Below, piece by piece: positions 43,754-52,472 of a stretch of DNA of 64,000 nucleotides (the stretch's first letter is position 1; each line of letters opens with the position of its first letter). The position numbers and the translations under genes were made by a program. This DNA comes from Acidobacteriota bacterium (GTDB lineage Bacteria > Acidobacteriota > Terriglobia > Terriglobales > Acidobacteriaceae), in the NCBI GenBank assembly GCA_013289875.1, contig JABCZC010000003.1, positions 50,532 through 114,531 on the forward strand, written 5' to 3'. The notes below the pieces were generated by a model that saw only the letters and a list, made by a program, of their open reading frames with translations, was not told the DNA's origin and made no database searches.

Positions 43754-44985
43754 GCCAGCTTATCCTTCGGACGAAGGATTTTGCGCAGGGCATTGAGATG
43801 CGGAACATTCTCCGGCTCTTCGACAAGTCTTGCCCATTTGTCTCTCAGCAAGACTGCCCCCGCAAGAAGTATGGCGGAGGTGAGTGCCGCGAGCATCACC
43901 AATAGCGTTCGTGGAGGCCAGGAGCGCTTGTCGGGCGCAACCGCCTTATCGATGACTTGAACGAGCGGCGGAGCCTTGGCCTCATCGATTCGCGCCGCTT
44001 CATACTGTTTAGCGAGCATTTCGAAGAGAGCTTCGTGATAGCGCAAATCGCGCGTCCGCCGAAGATATTCAAGACCGGCCGCGGGGATCTTTCCCGCCGG
44101 CACAAAGTAATCATCGCCGCTCTGCGCACTCTCGCTTTCTGCCTTTCGCAGTTGCTCGCGCAATGCTGCAATTCCGCTTTCCAGCCGCACCAGGTCGCTA
44201 TTTTGATCGGTTACCGAATCTCGGACGACTTCGACCTGTACTTCTTTCGCCGCAATGGCTGCGCGCAGCTGGGCGATCGAGCGTAGCGTGATTTCCGCCT
44301 GTCCCGCTAACTGGATTACGCCGGTCTTCTGCTGAATCTCCTTGAACCCAATCTCAGCCTGCGCCAGTGCGGCGCGCTCCTCACCGAGTTGTTGTTCCAG
44401 AAAAAGCCTGCGCTGGGCGCTGGAGGTCAGAGCAAGGCGCTGGTTTACCTGGTACAACTCCTCAACATAGCCATTCGCGATGGCGGTCGCCCGCTGCACG
44501 TCTTTGTCGTCAACGGAGATATGGATAGTCGATCCGCGCATCGTCTCGATGTGCGTATGCCGTGCCAGAGCTTTGCGCGTGTCTACCAGCGTTCTCTTCC
44601 TGTACACATGCTGTAGCTGGAAGCGTTGAATCAGCCGATCAGCGACCGTCCGGCTACCTAGAACGCTTGTATACGTATCGGAAGGCATTTTGATCAATCC
44701 ATCGGTGTCCAGCGACGACGCTATCGATCCAAGTCCGCCGAACTGGCCGAGCAGAGAGAGAATCGAACCCGACGAATTCTGCGGCGTCAGAATTACCGTC
44801 GTTGCTGTATATGTTACGGGCATGACAAGTACGACGATGGCCGTGAGCAGCGCGGCCGCAAGCATTCCTCCCGCAATGAGTCGTCGCTGTGCAGCGAGAA
44901 TAACTAGGTTTCTGAGTAGAGCCGACTCGGTCGAACCCTGATTCTCCTGATCGCTCCGCTCTTCGTTTTCTTGATCTGGGATCAC
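43750..44985 (-). CDS. Wzz-type polysaccharide co-polymerase
   Basis: 411 residues from a GTG at 44985, with GGAGAGG eight bases upstream; the longer frame back to 45129 would run into the SLBB gene. A charged N-terminal tail, transmembrane helix 1 (RRLIAGGMLAAALLTAIVVLV), a periplasmic domain with long coiled coil (about 170-330), and transmembrane helix 2 (LLVMLAALTSAILLAGAVLL) form a Wzz/GNVR architecture. There is no Walker motif or tyrosine cluster, so it is not a fused BY-kinase, and no separate kinase gene is present. It controls chain length together with Wzy. Confidence 0.88.
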   Translation of the reverse strand: MIPDQENEERSDQENQGSTESALLRNLVILAAQRRLIAGGMLAAALLTAIVVLVMPVTYTATTVILTPQNSSGSILSLLGQFGGLGSIASSLDTDGLIKMPSDTYTSVLGSRTVADRLIQRFQLQHVYRKRTLVDTRKALARHTHIETMRGSTIHISVDDKDVQRATAIANGYVEELYQVNQRLALTSSAQRRLFLEQQLGEERAALAQAEIGFKEIQQKTGVIQLAGQAEITLRSIAQLRAAIAAKEVQVEVVRDSVTDQNSDLVRLESGIAALREQLRKAESESAQSGDDYFVPAGKIPAAGLEYLRRTRDLRYHEALFEMLAKQYEAARIDEAKAPPLVQVIDKAVAPDKRSWPPRTLLVMLAALTSAILLAGAVLLRDKWARLVEEPENVPHLNALRKILRPKDKLA

Positions 44986-45019
44986 AACTGCAACCTCTCC
45001 AGGTTTCGCATGGTTCCTC

Positions 45020-47689
45020 CTACCGAAGAACGTTGACAGCGGCAGCGCCGAGGCCGAACTGGGCGAGGATTGAAGACCAGTCGGTAAGGCCGCGAACAAA
45101 GGTTGTCTTGTTGAGCACTTCTGGAACAAAGACCGTATCGCCAGGATTCAATTCAAAATGCTCCAGTCCGTGACTCGCATGGGCCAGCGATGAACTTTGG
45201 CTGACGACGGATCCGTCTGCCCGAAGCACAAACGAATGTTTCCAGTCCCCGCTCTTCGACACACCGCCGGAAAGCTCCAGGTAGTGATTAACATTGGCGC
45301 TATCCTGAAAGAGAAAGGAACTCTGGTCATACACCGCGCCGACAACGGACACGCTTGCCGGCCTGCTGGGCACAAGGAAAGTGTCTCCATCCTGAAGGGG
45401 CAGGTCTGGTATGCTGCTCACGTCAGTGCTCGTGGGATGCATATTCAGTACGATACGGCCCGAGGCGCGGATCGTACGCAGTTTCGCCACGAGGGCACGT
45501 TGGCTTTGCAGGCTTCCCGCGACAACCAATGCTTCCTGGGGATTGACGACGGAAGTCGACCTGTTGCCTGATTCGCGTTCGATCTCACTCTCCAGATCGA
45601 ATGTGTATTCATCGAGCCTCGCCTGTTGCTGCAACTTGGTGGAACGCCGTGTGAATGACGAGCCGTAGAGGTAGGCATTTGGGGTAAGACCCCCTGCTCG
45701 AATCACAAGGTCGCGGAGCGTCTCGCCCGGCTTCACACTGTAGACCCCGGCGGCCCCGAACTCACCCTCCAGCCGGACTAACTTGGTCTGCCGGTTCTGC
45801 GGCACGCGAAGATCTGCCTGCGAGAAGATAGTAACTACATCACCCGGCTGCAGTTCGAAGTTCTCCGTGTCATCGTGCCCCAGGACAACCCGGCCCAGGT
45901 GGAATGGCTTCAGGACTGTAGTCAGGTCGTCAGGATTGGTGCGCTCAATCACCGCATAGTCCCAGTTAATCTCAGGAGCCGTCAATCTCACTTGGTTCTT
46001 CTGCGTAAACTCTTCGGAGGGGCCTCCGGTATCGAGTGCGATGCTCCTGCCGGTCGAACTTCCCGAGTTGGGGGTCTCGGTCGGGTTATCGTTCTTGTCC
46101 TCTTGCCCGGTGCTAAGGTCGTCGGGCAGACTGTTGGCGTTCGTCGAACTTGTCGTACCATGATCGTTATTTACCTGCACTGAGGTGTCGCCCGTTGTCA
46201 CCTGAACGGAAGAATTGCCCGTGGGCTGTGACCCTGGAGGACCGGCGCCCTGAGATCCTGCCCGGGTATCCGGGACCGCAAGAGATGCTTTACGAACACG
46301 TTGGGCCGTGTCCCTTTCGCTCTCAGTCAGGGCCAAAGCGTTGTGTCCTGTCAGCGCCGCGCGCGTCACCAGGCTCTCCTTATCGGGGATAAGGTCGCGG
46401 ATGCGCATACCTGCATGCCACGTGTAGCGTCCCGGATTAGCCACATTTCCTCGCAGGATTACTGCATTGTCGAACTTCGGAACTATCTGGGAAATGTTAA
46501 GAATATCGCCATTTATCAGCGGAGCCCGCATCCCTGCCTGGTCGAGCTTAATCTCAGCCATGTGACGCCCACCGTCCGGGCTCACACGCTCCAGCTCGGC
46601 GCGCTCGAGAGCAGCGATCGACGATACCCCACCGGCAAGGTTTACCACAGTGCCTACGGTGTCGCCGTCGAGCAGTTCGTAAATCGCCGGTTGATTCACG
46701 CTGCCGGCAATCGCAACCCTTGGTCCCACAGACGGTATGTAGATGACGTCACCGGACAACAGATGGCCGTCCTTCGACCCATCGCCTTCAGCCAGGATCT
46801 GATAAAGATCGACCGTGGTTACAGTCTTGCCGTCTCGGCGAAGTTCAATTTTTCGCATCGATCCTGTGGACGAAGGGCCGCCTGAAGCGAACAGCACGTC
46901 CACCAAGGTGCTCATCGAGCCGACAGTATAGGATCCCGGCCGTCGCGCTCGTCCGACGACCAGCACTTGAATAGAACGCAGATCTCCGAGTGCTACAGAT
47001 AATTCAAACTTCCGGAACTCCTGACCAATCCGCTCGGTCAGAACAGAATTGAGCTCTGAAGACTTCACACCCGCAACTCGCAACTCGCCGAAGTGAGGCA
47101 GATAGATATTCCCGTCGCGGTCAATCCTCTCTCGCACATTAAATGAGACACTCCCCCAAGCTCTCAGCAATAGCTCATCTCCGGGGCCCACTACGTAATC
47201 GGGTGTCACAGGGCCCTTATTCAAAGGCGCAAACGTCGAAGGCACAGTCAGAAACAGCTGGCTGCCAAAGTTCGGCAGCGCCTTCCCAATGGCGCCCGCT
47301 ACGAATAACTGGAACTCAGTCGGCGGATCCTCTTTTCGCCTAGACTCCGTGACTCGCGGGTCGGTCGAACGGTCTGGCTGTGGACCGGTAATTGGATACG
47401 GTACAGTCGACTGTAAAGATCGCCGCGCGCCATAATCGGGATACCCCGTATCCATACCCTGCAATGGCTGCGACGAATCGTAGGGCGACATATAGTTGTT
47501 TGCGTTTGTGTCTGTGTTTGTTCCTCCGAACCTGTCCCCACCAGACGTACAAGAAGAAAACGGATCACCACAGTTAGCCTGCCCCTGGAAGTCGCCTCCT
47601 CCAGAAAGTTGTGGATTAGCCCCAGTTTGCTGCGCAGACGCCACGGCGCCTGTGAGCAAGACCATCGTGGCAATTACAACCTGCTCCAT
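45020..47689 (-). CDS. SLBB-domain outer-membrane polysaccharide export protein (Wza-like, extended)
   Basis: About 889 residues from the ATG at 47689, which puts a signal peptide (MEQVVIATMVLLTGAVASAQ) at the N-terminus; the frame is open 43 residues further, to an ATG at 47818. A polar region of about 130 residues precedes the Poly_export domain (TPDYVVGPGDELLLRAWGSV). Several SLBB units follow (VLVVGRARRPGSYTVGSMST, VAIAGSVNQPAIYEL, AVILRGNVANPGRY). A Ser/Thr/Asn-rich, probably disordered linker of about 100 residues splits the protein near 460-560, then more SLBB units (LVRLEGEFGAAGVYSVKPGE, VSVVGAVYDQSSFLF). More than twice the length of Wza. Heads the export operon; TGACA copy 4 lies upstream. 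Confidence 0.88.
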   Translation of the reverse strand: MEQVVIATMVLLTGAVASAQQTGANPQLSGGGDFQGQANCGDPFSSCTSGGDRFGGTNTDTNANNYMSPYDSSQPLQGMDTGYPDYGARRSLQSTVPYPITGPQPDRSTDPRVTESRRKEDPPTEFQLFVAGAIGKALPNFGSQLFLTVPSTFAPLNKGPVTPDYVVGPGDELLLRAWGSVSFNVRERIDRDGNIYLPHFGELRVAGVKSSELNSVLTERIGQEFRKFELSVALGDLRSIQVLVVGRARRPGSYTVGSMSTLVDVLFASGGPSSTGSMRKIELRRDGKTVTTVDLYQILAEGDGSKDGHLLSGDVIYIPSVGPRVAIAGSVNQPAIYELLDGDTVGTVVNLAGGVSSIAALERAELERVSPDGGRHMAEIKLDQAGMRAPLINGDILNISQIVPKFDNAVILRGNVANPGRYTWHAGMRIRDLIPDKESLVTRAALTGHNALALTESERDTAQRVRKASLAVPDTRAGSQGAGPPGSQPTGNSSVQVTTGDTSVQVNNDHGTTSSTNANSLPDDLSTGQEDKNDNPTETPNSGSSTGRSIALDTGGPSEEFTQKNQVRLTAPEINWDYAVIERTNPDDLTTVLKPFHLGRVVLGHDDTENFELQPGDVVTIFSQADLRVPQNRQTKLVRLEGEFGAAGVYSVKPGETLRDLVIRAGGLTPNAYLYGSSFTRRSTKLQQQARLDEYTFDLESEIERESGNRSTSVVNPQEALVVAGSLQSQRALVAKLRTIRASGRIVLNMHPTSTDVSSIPDLPLQDGDTFLVPSRPASVSVVGAVYDQSSFLFQDSANVNHYLELSGGVSKSGDWKHSFVLRADGSVVSQSSSLAHASHGLEHFELNPGDTVFVPEVLNKTTFVRGLTDWSSILAQFGLGAAAVNVLR

Positions 47690-47910
47690 GAGACGGCATC
47701 TATGTGCGCGATTCTTCCTCGTGATATGCCGTTCGCTCACCGTGCTGCGCCCAATGTCACACAAAATTTCAGAATCCTCAAAGTAACCCATCGTCTCGTC
47801 ATCAGCCACCTTTTGCATCGTTAACCAGCTGCGTAACGCTCACTCTTTCTTGCGCGTCTTGCCTCTTTATAAACCACAGACATTCCGGCAGCACACGCAT
47901 CAGCACTCCG

Positions 47911-47926
47911 TGACAAAGGAATGACA
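47911..47926 (+). promoter_or_regulatory. TGACA direct-repeat operator, copy 4
   Basis: TGACA at 47911-47915 and 47922-47926. The 16-base core TGACAAAGGAATGACA differs by one base from copies 1 and 2. It lies between the SLBB operon (minus) and the outer-membrane/cytochrome operon (plus). The rest of 47690-48068 shows no gene; TACACT at about 47958 may be a -10 on the + strand. Confidence 0.7.
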
Positions 47927-48068
47927 TCGTCCGTGCAAGTGAAAGACACGTTTTTCCTACACTCTGGTTAATGACACTGCGGACAGTTTCTGTTTGATCC
48001 GCGCGCCGGACCCGACAAGGCTTCTGATAACAGTGATTACCTCTACAGGACAAAGAAGCGATCGCGAT

Positions 48069-49112
48069 ATGAAGATATGGTTACTCTCGTGCTGTCTGCT
48101 CGTCTGCACGATAGCTCCTCTCGCCCAGGACACGGATTCCAACTCAACTCACGCTGGCTATGTCCCCGCCCTTTCGGTAGGCCTGGGCTATGTCGAGAAC
48201 GTGAATGGGGGCACGTCAACCCTGGAGCCCACTATACAGCCGGTTCTCCTACTTCCATTGGGCAGCCACATACTTGGCGAAGCACGTGGAGACTTTGTCG
48301 GGGCATTCGAGCGTCGGAATGGTAATGGAGACTATACCGGGCAGGTGTTTTCTGACCTGGACTACGCACAATTAGATTGGCTGGCGGATACACACGCGAT
48401 AGTCGTCGGAGGCAAGTTCATCACACCTTTTGGTCTTTACGACGAGCGGCTTGTACCTATATGGATTGCCACCTTTCAAGACACCCCGCTTACATATGGA
48501 ATAGGCACGCAGACCTCCGGATTTGGTGTGGGCGGAGAGGTGCGAGGGGTAGTGACGCAAACAGATGACTTCAGCGTGCAATATGCTGCCTATTTCTCCG
48601 CCCACAGCAACGTCTCTCAATTCCCCGCCGCGCGCACCACCGGCTTTGACACAAGTATTTACTTTCCAGCCCGACATCTCGAAGTGGGAACATCTTACCA
48701 GCGCTTCCTGGATGATCCTAGGAATGTCAACAACGAAGCCATTTACACATCATGGCAGCCACCGCAGATACCGCTGGATATCAAAGCGGAATATGACCAT
48801 AGTTATTATGGCCAGGGCTATTGGATTCAGGCAGGGTATATGCTTTCTCAGATACCGATTGCCACCTCGTTCTTTAAGAACGTACAGGTCGCCGGCCGCA
48901 TGCAGCAGTCTTTTCCGGATAACGGTGGCGGTAACGGCGTACCTGGAGTACAGACTGAACGCCCGGGTATCGCTCTTAACTACTATCTCCGCGATAACTT
49001 GCGCCTCATTTCAAGCTACGAGCGGAATTTCACTGCTCACAAAGATACCAATCTGTGGAATGTCGGGTTTACCTATCGCTTTCTGTGGCCGCTTTGGCCG
49101 GGGGGAAAATAA
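48069..49112 (+). CDS. Predicted outer-membrane beta-barrel protein
   Basis: 347 residues. Signal peptide MKIWLLSCCLLVCTIAPLAQ, then strand-rich sequence with many aromatic and glycine residues (GYVPALSVGLGYVENVNGG, ILGEARGDFVGAFERRNGNG, YDHSYYGQGYWIQAGYML) and a last strand LWNVGFTYRFLWP. It resembles porin-like barrels in general; no named family is recognised. The ATG at 48069 is chosen for the signal peptide. It is followed after two bases by a cytochrome c gene, so it is probably the outer-membrane part of a four-gene electron-transfer unit (inference). It is under or near TGACA copy 4. Confidence 0.68.
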   Translation: MKIWLLSCCLLVCTIAPLAQDTDSNSTHAGYVPALSVGLGYVENVNGGTSTLEPTIQPVLLLPLGSHILGEARGDFVGAFERRNGNGDYTGQVFSDLDYAQLDWLADTHAIVVGGKFITPFGLYDERLVPIWIATFQDTPLTYGIGTQTSGFGVGGEVRGVVTQTDDFSVQYAAYFSAHSNVSQFPAARTTGFDTSIYFPARHLEVGTSYQRFLDDPRNVNNEAIYTSWQPPQIPLDIKAEYDHSYYGQGYWIQAGYMLSQIPIATSFFKNVQVAGRMQQSFPDNGGGNGVPGVQTERPGIALNYYLRDNLRLISSYERNFTAHKDTNLWNVGFTYRFLWPLWPGGK

Positions 49113-49114
49113 CA

Positions 49115-49426
49115 ATGGATAATCGCAAGTCGCCCTTACTTACTGGGTTGCTCATTATGGCTATCGCCGCCGGCGGGTGGATCGGCGGAGCAGAGCTGAT
49201 TGTGCACGCGCAGACAGACATCCGGTCGACTCCACCTGCCCCAGCGGTGCGAAACACGGGCCAGAAGAGCGGTGAAGAGGTGTTCCAGCAAAACTGCTCA
49301 CGCTGCCACAAACCACCGATGACGATTTCGCCGCGGATTACTGGAACGGTTGTGATGCACATGCGTGTCCGTGCGAAGCTTTCGCGGCAGGACCAGGAGG
49401 CCCTCCTCCGCTACCTGGCTCCGTAG
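49115..49426 (+). CDS. Small c-type cytochrome
   Basis: 103 residues. An N-terminal hydrophobic segment (SPLLTGLLIMAIAAGGWIGG) exports or anchors it. One haem site, CSRCH, near residue 63 in a QQNCSRCHKPP context, with Met in VVMHMRVRAKLS as the likely sixth ligand, and the C-terminal helix QDQEALLRYLAP typical of small class I cytochromes. It starts two bases after the barrel-protein gene. It probably passes electrons between the CuA protein and the second cytochrome encoded downstream (inference). Confidence 0.85.
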   Translation: MDNRKSPLLTGLLIMAIAAGGWIGGAELIVHAQTDIRSTPPAPAVRNTGQKSGEEVFQQNCSRCHKPPMTISPRITGTVVMHMRVRAKLSRQDQEALLRYLAP

Positions 49427-49510
49427 GATAGTCGGTGCGATGCGCTAGGATTTGCAGCCTGGTTGTTCAACCCTGAACAAGTAAACTCCATCCGAAAGGG
49501 ACAAAGCGTA

Positions 49511-49864
49511 ATGAGATATCGTTTCTGGGTACTATGTCTGGTATTGACCGTCGTCTGTGGAGGCAGGAGCTTCGCTCAGTCATCTCCTACCCGCATCGAG
49601 ATTCACGCGCATCGTTTTTCCTTTACACCCGCGGAGATTACGATCGACAAAGGAGCGACCGTGACGCTTGCGTTGACTTCAGATGATGTGCCGCACAGCC
49701 TCTTGATCGAAGGACTGCACATTAATGCCACGATTACGAAGGGCCACGTCACGGAAGTTACGTTGACGCCCATGACTGATGGCGATTTTAAGGGAAAATG
49801 CGGAAGATTCTGCGGCTCTGGGCACGGTTCTATGTTGTTTATGGTTCATGTCGTTGAGAAGTAG
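49511..49864 (+). CDS. Free-standing CuA-domain cupredoxin
   Basis: 117 residues: a signal peptide (MRYRFWVLCLVLTVVCGGRS, cleavage after SFAQ) and a single cupredoxin domain. Ligands are complete for a binuclear CuA centre: His in DDVPHSLLIEG and CGRFCGSGHGSM (Cys-x3-Cys-x3-His-x2-Met). This is the copper domain of cytochrome oxidase subunit II without its membrane hairpin and without an oxidase subunit I gene nearby. It likely serves as a soluble periplasmic electron carrier. The ATG at 49511 is preceded by GAAAGGGA. The downstream cytochrome gene starts one base after its stop. Confidence 0.86.
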   Translation: MRYRFWVLCLVLTVVCGGRSFAQSSPTRIEIHAHRFSFTPAEITIDKGATVTLALTSDDVPHSLLIEGLHINATITKGHVTEVTLTPMTDGDFKGKCGRFCGSGHGSMLFMVHVVEK

Positions 49865-49865
49865 C

Positions 49866-50375
49866 ATGCGACAACCGCCATTTGTAGCGTTTATAGGGTG
49901 TCTCGCGCTGGCGTTTGTCTCCGGATGCCGTGCAACTCCTCCCGGCAAGCTCGAATCACAGAGTGTGCAATGGGTAAAGCATCATCTCATGATCGGTGGC
50001 AAGAAAGATCGCAATCCGCTGACTGCAACGAAAGAGAATATCCATGCCGGCCGCCAGGTATTTGGCTACTATTGTGTGGTGTGCCACGGTCGCGACGGAC
50101 AGAACACCGGTGTGCCGTTTGCGGATAAGATGTCTCCGCCCGTTCCTTCACTAGCCAGCCCGGAAGTGCAGACTTACACCGACGGGCAGTTGAAATGGAT
50201 CATTGAGAATGGTATTTTTCCGTCCGGCATGCCCGCATCAAAAGGAACTCTGAGCGATGAGGAAATGTGGCAGGCGGTTCTCTATGTTCGACATCTCCCT
50301 CCTGCCGGAAGTCTCGGCGAGCCACGGGCTTACAGCGGCGATGAATATGAAGAGGGTGGAACTGTGGGGAAATAG
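49866..50375 (+). CDS. Lipoprotein c-type cytochrome
   Basis: 169 residues. A lipobox (FVSGC) near residue 21 indicates a lipid-anchored protein. One class I haem site, CVVCHGRDGQNTG, near residue 68, and a methionine in GIFPSGMPASKG as sixth ligand. The helices around LKWIIENG and EEMWQAVLYVRHLPP match cytochromes that serve oxidases or dehydrogenases. The ATG at 49866 is chosen; it follows the CuA gene immediately. Last gene of the operon; it converges with the GNAT gene 12 bp away. Confidence 0.87.
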   Translation: MRQPPFVAFIGCLALAFVSGCRATPPGKLESQSVQWVKHHLMIGGKKDRNPLTATKENIHAGRQVFGYYCVVCHGRDGQNTGVPFADKMSPPVPSLASPEVQTYTDGQLKWIIENGIFPSGMPASKGTLSDEEMWQAVLYVRHLPPAGSLGEPRAYSGDEYEEGGTVGK

Positions 50376-50387
50376 GAGGGGTGGGAT

Positions 50388-50987
50388 CTAAAATGCCGGG
50401 CGATCCGTGTCTAGCCGCTTGCACATTCTCACGAGGTGGCAATGGGGCGAAAGTACCTGCTGCGAGTGCAGGGGTTTGATTGCAAAATCGACATAGCCGC
50501 GGCGACGGCAGAATGTTAGTGTGTCCCAGTTTAGGTTCATTACCTGCACGTGCATGTACAAACAGCGCATGCTTCGGCTCATTCTCTCGGCTGTCTCCAA
50601 TAGCTGAGAACCGATGCCTGCACGTTGTTGCGCCGGAGATACGGCGAGCAGTTCCAGTTTGCTAGCCTCAATACGAGGCTCCAGATATGCGCACCCGATG
50701 ATCGCCTCATCAGTTTCCGCCAGGAGAAACTTACCTTGTTTCATTAACTTCGCAACGTTGCCTGCGCTTCCAAAACTGGCTCGGAAGAAGAGATCTCTTG
50801 CCCGGAAAATAGTGTTCGTTAGCTCGACGATGGCCTCCGCTTCATCAGACCTGGCAAGGCGGATTCTCAGCTGCCCTACCCTAAAAAGGGTGTGCGCTTT
50901 TCGCCCGTTCGACGCCCCATTGGGTCCAGAGCTGAGTCCCTCAGCCATTTCATTCGATCCGCCTGAATCTAGGAGCAGCTTAGACAT
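50388..50987 (-). CDS. GNAT-family N-acetyltransferase
   Basis: 199 residues from the ATG at 50987 (the frame is open to a TTG at 51011). After a polar leader of about 30 residues comes the GNAT fold: IRLARSDEAEAIVELTNTIF, then FLLAETDEAIIGCAYLEPR, and the acetyl-CoA loop AVSPAQQRAGIGSQLLETAE near residue 120, followed by FCRRRGYVDF. The acceptor (amino sugar, peptide, small molecule) cannot be told. TGACA copy 5, 50 bases upstream, puts it with the polysaccharide/radical SAM genes rather than with the fucose genes it diverges from. Confidence 0.85.
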   Translation of the reverse strand: MSKLLLDSGGSNEMAEGLSSGPNGASNGRKAHTLFRVGQLRIRLARSDEAEAIVELTNTIFRARDLFFRASFGSAGNVAKLMKQGKFLLAETDEAIIGCAYLEPRIEASKLELLAVSPAQQRAGIGSQLLETAERMSRSMRCLYMHVQVMNLNWDTLTFCRRRGYVDFAIKPLHSQQVLSPHCHLVRMCKRLDTDRPAF

Positions 50988-51036
50988 AAATGAGAATCCC
51001 CACGCGGACAAAGTTAAAGGAATCCTCTTAAATAGC

Positions 51037-51063
51037 TGTCACCCGAATGTCAGTAGGTTTTCA
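51037..51063 (-). promoter_or_regulatory. TGACA direct-repeat operator, copy 5 (reads towards the GNAT gene)
   Basis: On the + strand TGTCA at 51037-51041 and 51048-51052, and TTTCA at 51059-51063, all 11 bp apart. Read towards the GNAT gene this is TGACATTCGGGTGACA; TATTTAAG follows as a possible -10. Confidence 0.62.
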
Positions 51064-51181
51064 CTTTCTGGTTCCCGCACGAGAACTCGGTGAACGTGGT
51101 TGGCTGCGCAAGCCAACGAACGCATGGCATCTAACGGTCCATCCGGCTCAAAGGCCTTCAGGTTCACGAATGCCGGTTCGA

Positions 51182-51262
51182 TCGCGTACTCGCGACCGCA
51201 CCCGCTGTTTCGCGGCTGAGAAAACATTCTGCCTTGACCATTTTCGTGGCGGTCCAATCTAC
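51182..51262 (+). promoter_or_regulatory. Candidate promoter region of the fucose operon
   Basis: TTGACC (51234-51239) and ATCTAC (51257-51262) are 17 bases apart, 67 bases before the first gene. An inverted repeat TCGCG-N4-CGCGA (51182-51195) lies upstream and could be an operator. Both are modest signals. The rest of the 51012-51328 gap shows nothing else besides TGACA copy 5. Confidence 0.35.
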
Positions 51263-51328
51263 TCTTTATGCCGACACAGCTGCCGGGGTTGAATAACTGG
51301 CAGTTGCTCTATATACAAATGGAACAGG

Positions 51329-52435
51329 ATGATCACGAACGAGGATTCGCAAATCGAGGAAGCGCTTCGCAGCGATGGCCCTGGCAGCCTCGGGAATCCG
51401 CGAACCATCATCATTGTGGGTGCGGGCGGCATTGTGCACGACGCACATCTGCCTGCGTACCGTCGCGCAGCTTTTCCGGTGGCTGCGATTGTTGACGCGG
51501 ATGCCGAGAAGGCCACACGGCTCGCACGGCAATTTGACGTCACTTTCGCGGGAAGTTCTCTTGAGGAAGCAAGAGCCAAGTCCCCGCGGGACAGCATCTT
51601 TGATATTGCCGTCCCTGCAAGCGCCATTCTGGAGATATTGCCGCAGTTGCCTGATGGCGCGGCCGTTCTGATTCAAAAGCCAATGGGGAATACTCTTGCG
51701 GAGGCGGAAGAGATTCTCACCCTATGCCGCAGCAAGGGACTGACTGCAGCGGTCAATTTCCAGCTACGCTGGGCGCCCGTCATGGCGACTGCGAGACGCA
51801 TCACCGACGCTGGCCTGATTGGTGATCTGCATGACATGGAGGTGCAGGTCAGCGTATTCATGCCGTGGGACCTTTGGAACTTCATGGCGACGATTCCCCG
51901 CCTGGAGATCCTCTACCACAGCATCCATTACGTTGACCTGGTGCGATCTTGGTTCGGCAATCCACTGCGCGTCCTTGCAAAGACGTTGCGAAATCCGCAG
52001 ACCCCTCAGCTCGCCGCCACAAAAAGCATTATTGTTATGGACTACGGCGATTGGAAGCGAGTCTACATTGCGACGAATCACGGGCATACCTTTCCGGATT
52101 CCCAATGCAGCTATGTCCAGTGGGAAGGAACCAAAGGCGCATTGCACGCCGTCATGGGCGTTAATCTCGACTATCCTACCGGCAAGCCCGACTCGCTGCG
52201 TTACGCGGCCCGTGGAAGCGGCTGGCGAACTCTGGCTACCGAAGGCAACTGGTTTACCGACGCATTCGCGGGATCGATGGGATCGTTGCAGTCGTATGTC
52301 ACTGGAGTAAGTGACAAATTACCCACCAGCGTCGATGATGCGATCGATACGATGCGTGTTGTGGAAGCTGCTTATCTGTCTAGCGAAAAGGATGGAGTAG
52401 CCCTCGACGATTTGCACAGAGAAACGGGGGCGTGA
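51329..52435 (+). CDS. Gfo/Idh/MocA-family oxidoreductase
   Basis: 368 residues. Residues about 25-150 form the NAD(P)-binding domain (TIIIVGAGGIVHDAHLPAYR, AAIVDADAEKATRLARQ) with the QKPMGNTLAEAE lysine motif near 118. The C-terminal alpha/beta domain holds HSIHYVDLVRSWFG near 205, a likely catalytic His region. Such enzymes oxidise sugars, sugar acids or inositols. Here it probably acts on fucose or a fuconate derivative; the neighbours are a fucose permease, a mutarotase and a fuconolactonase (inference). The N-terminal 24 residues are polar. It starts the fucose operon and diverges from the GNAT gene. Confidence 0.82.
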   Translation: MITNEDSQIEEALRSDGPGSLGNPRTIIIVGAGGIVHDAHLPAYRRAAFPVAAIVDADAEKATRLARQFDVTFAGSSLEEARAKSPRDSIFDIAVPASAILEILPQLPDGAAVLIQKPMGNTLAEAEEILTLCRSKGLTAAVNFQLRWAPVMATARRITDAGLIGDLHDMEVQVSVFMPWDLWNFMATIPRLEILYHSIHYVDLVRSWFGNPLRVLAKTLRNPQTPQLAATKSIIVMDYGDWKRVYIATNHGHTFPDSQCSYVQWEGTKGALHAVMGVNLDYPTGKPDSLRYAARGSGWRTLATEGNWFTDAFAGSMGSLQSYVTGVSDKLPTSVDDAIDTMRVVEAAYLSSEKDGVALDDLHRETGA

Positions 52436-52472
52436 CTAAGTGGCACGAGTTTATGGAACGGGAATATCGTGA

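Noticed and set aside
45009..45011. ATG right after the SLBB stop as the start of Wzz
   Set aside because: It is out of frame and meets a stop after nine codons; the GTG at 44985 is in frame with a good ribosome site.
17989..50375. Exosortase/PEP-CTERM sorting locus
   Set aside because: HprK-related and export genes fit, but no exosortase membrane protease and no PEP-CTERM tail were found.
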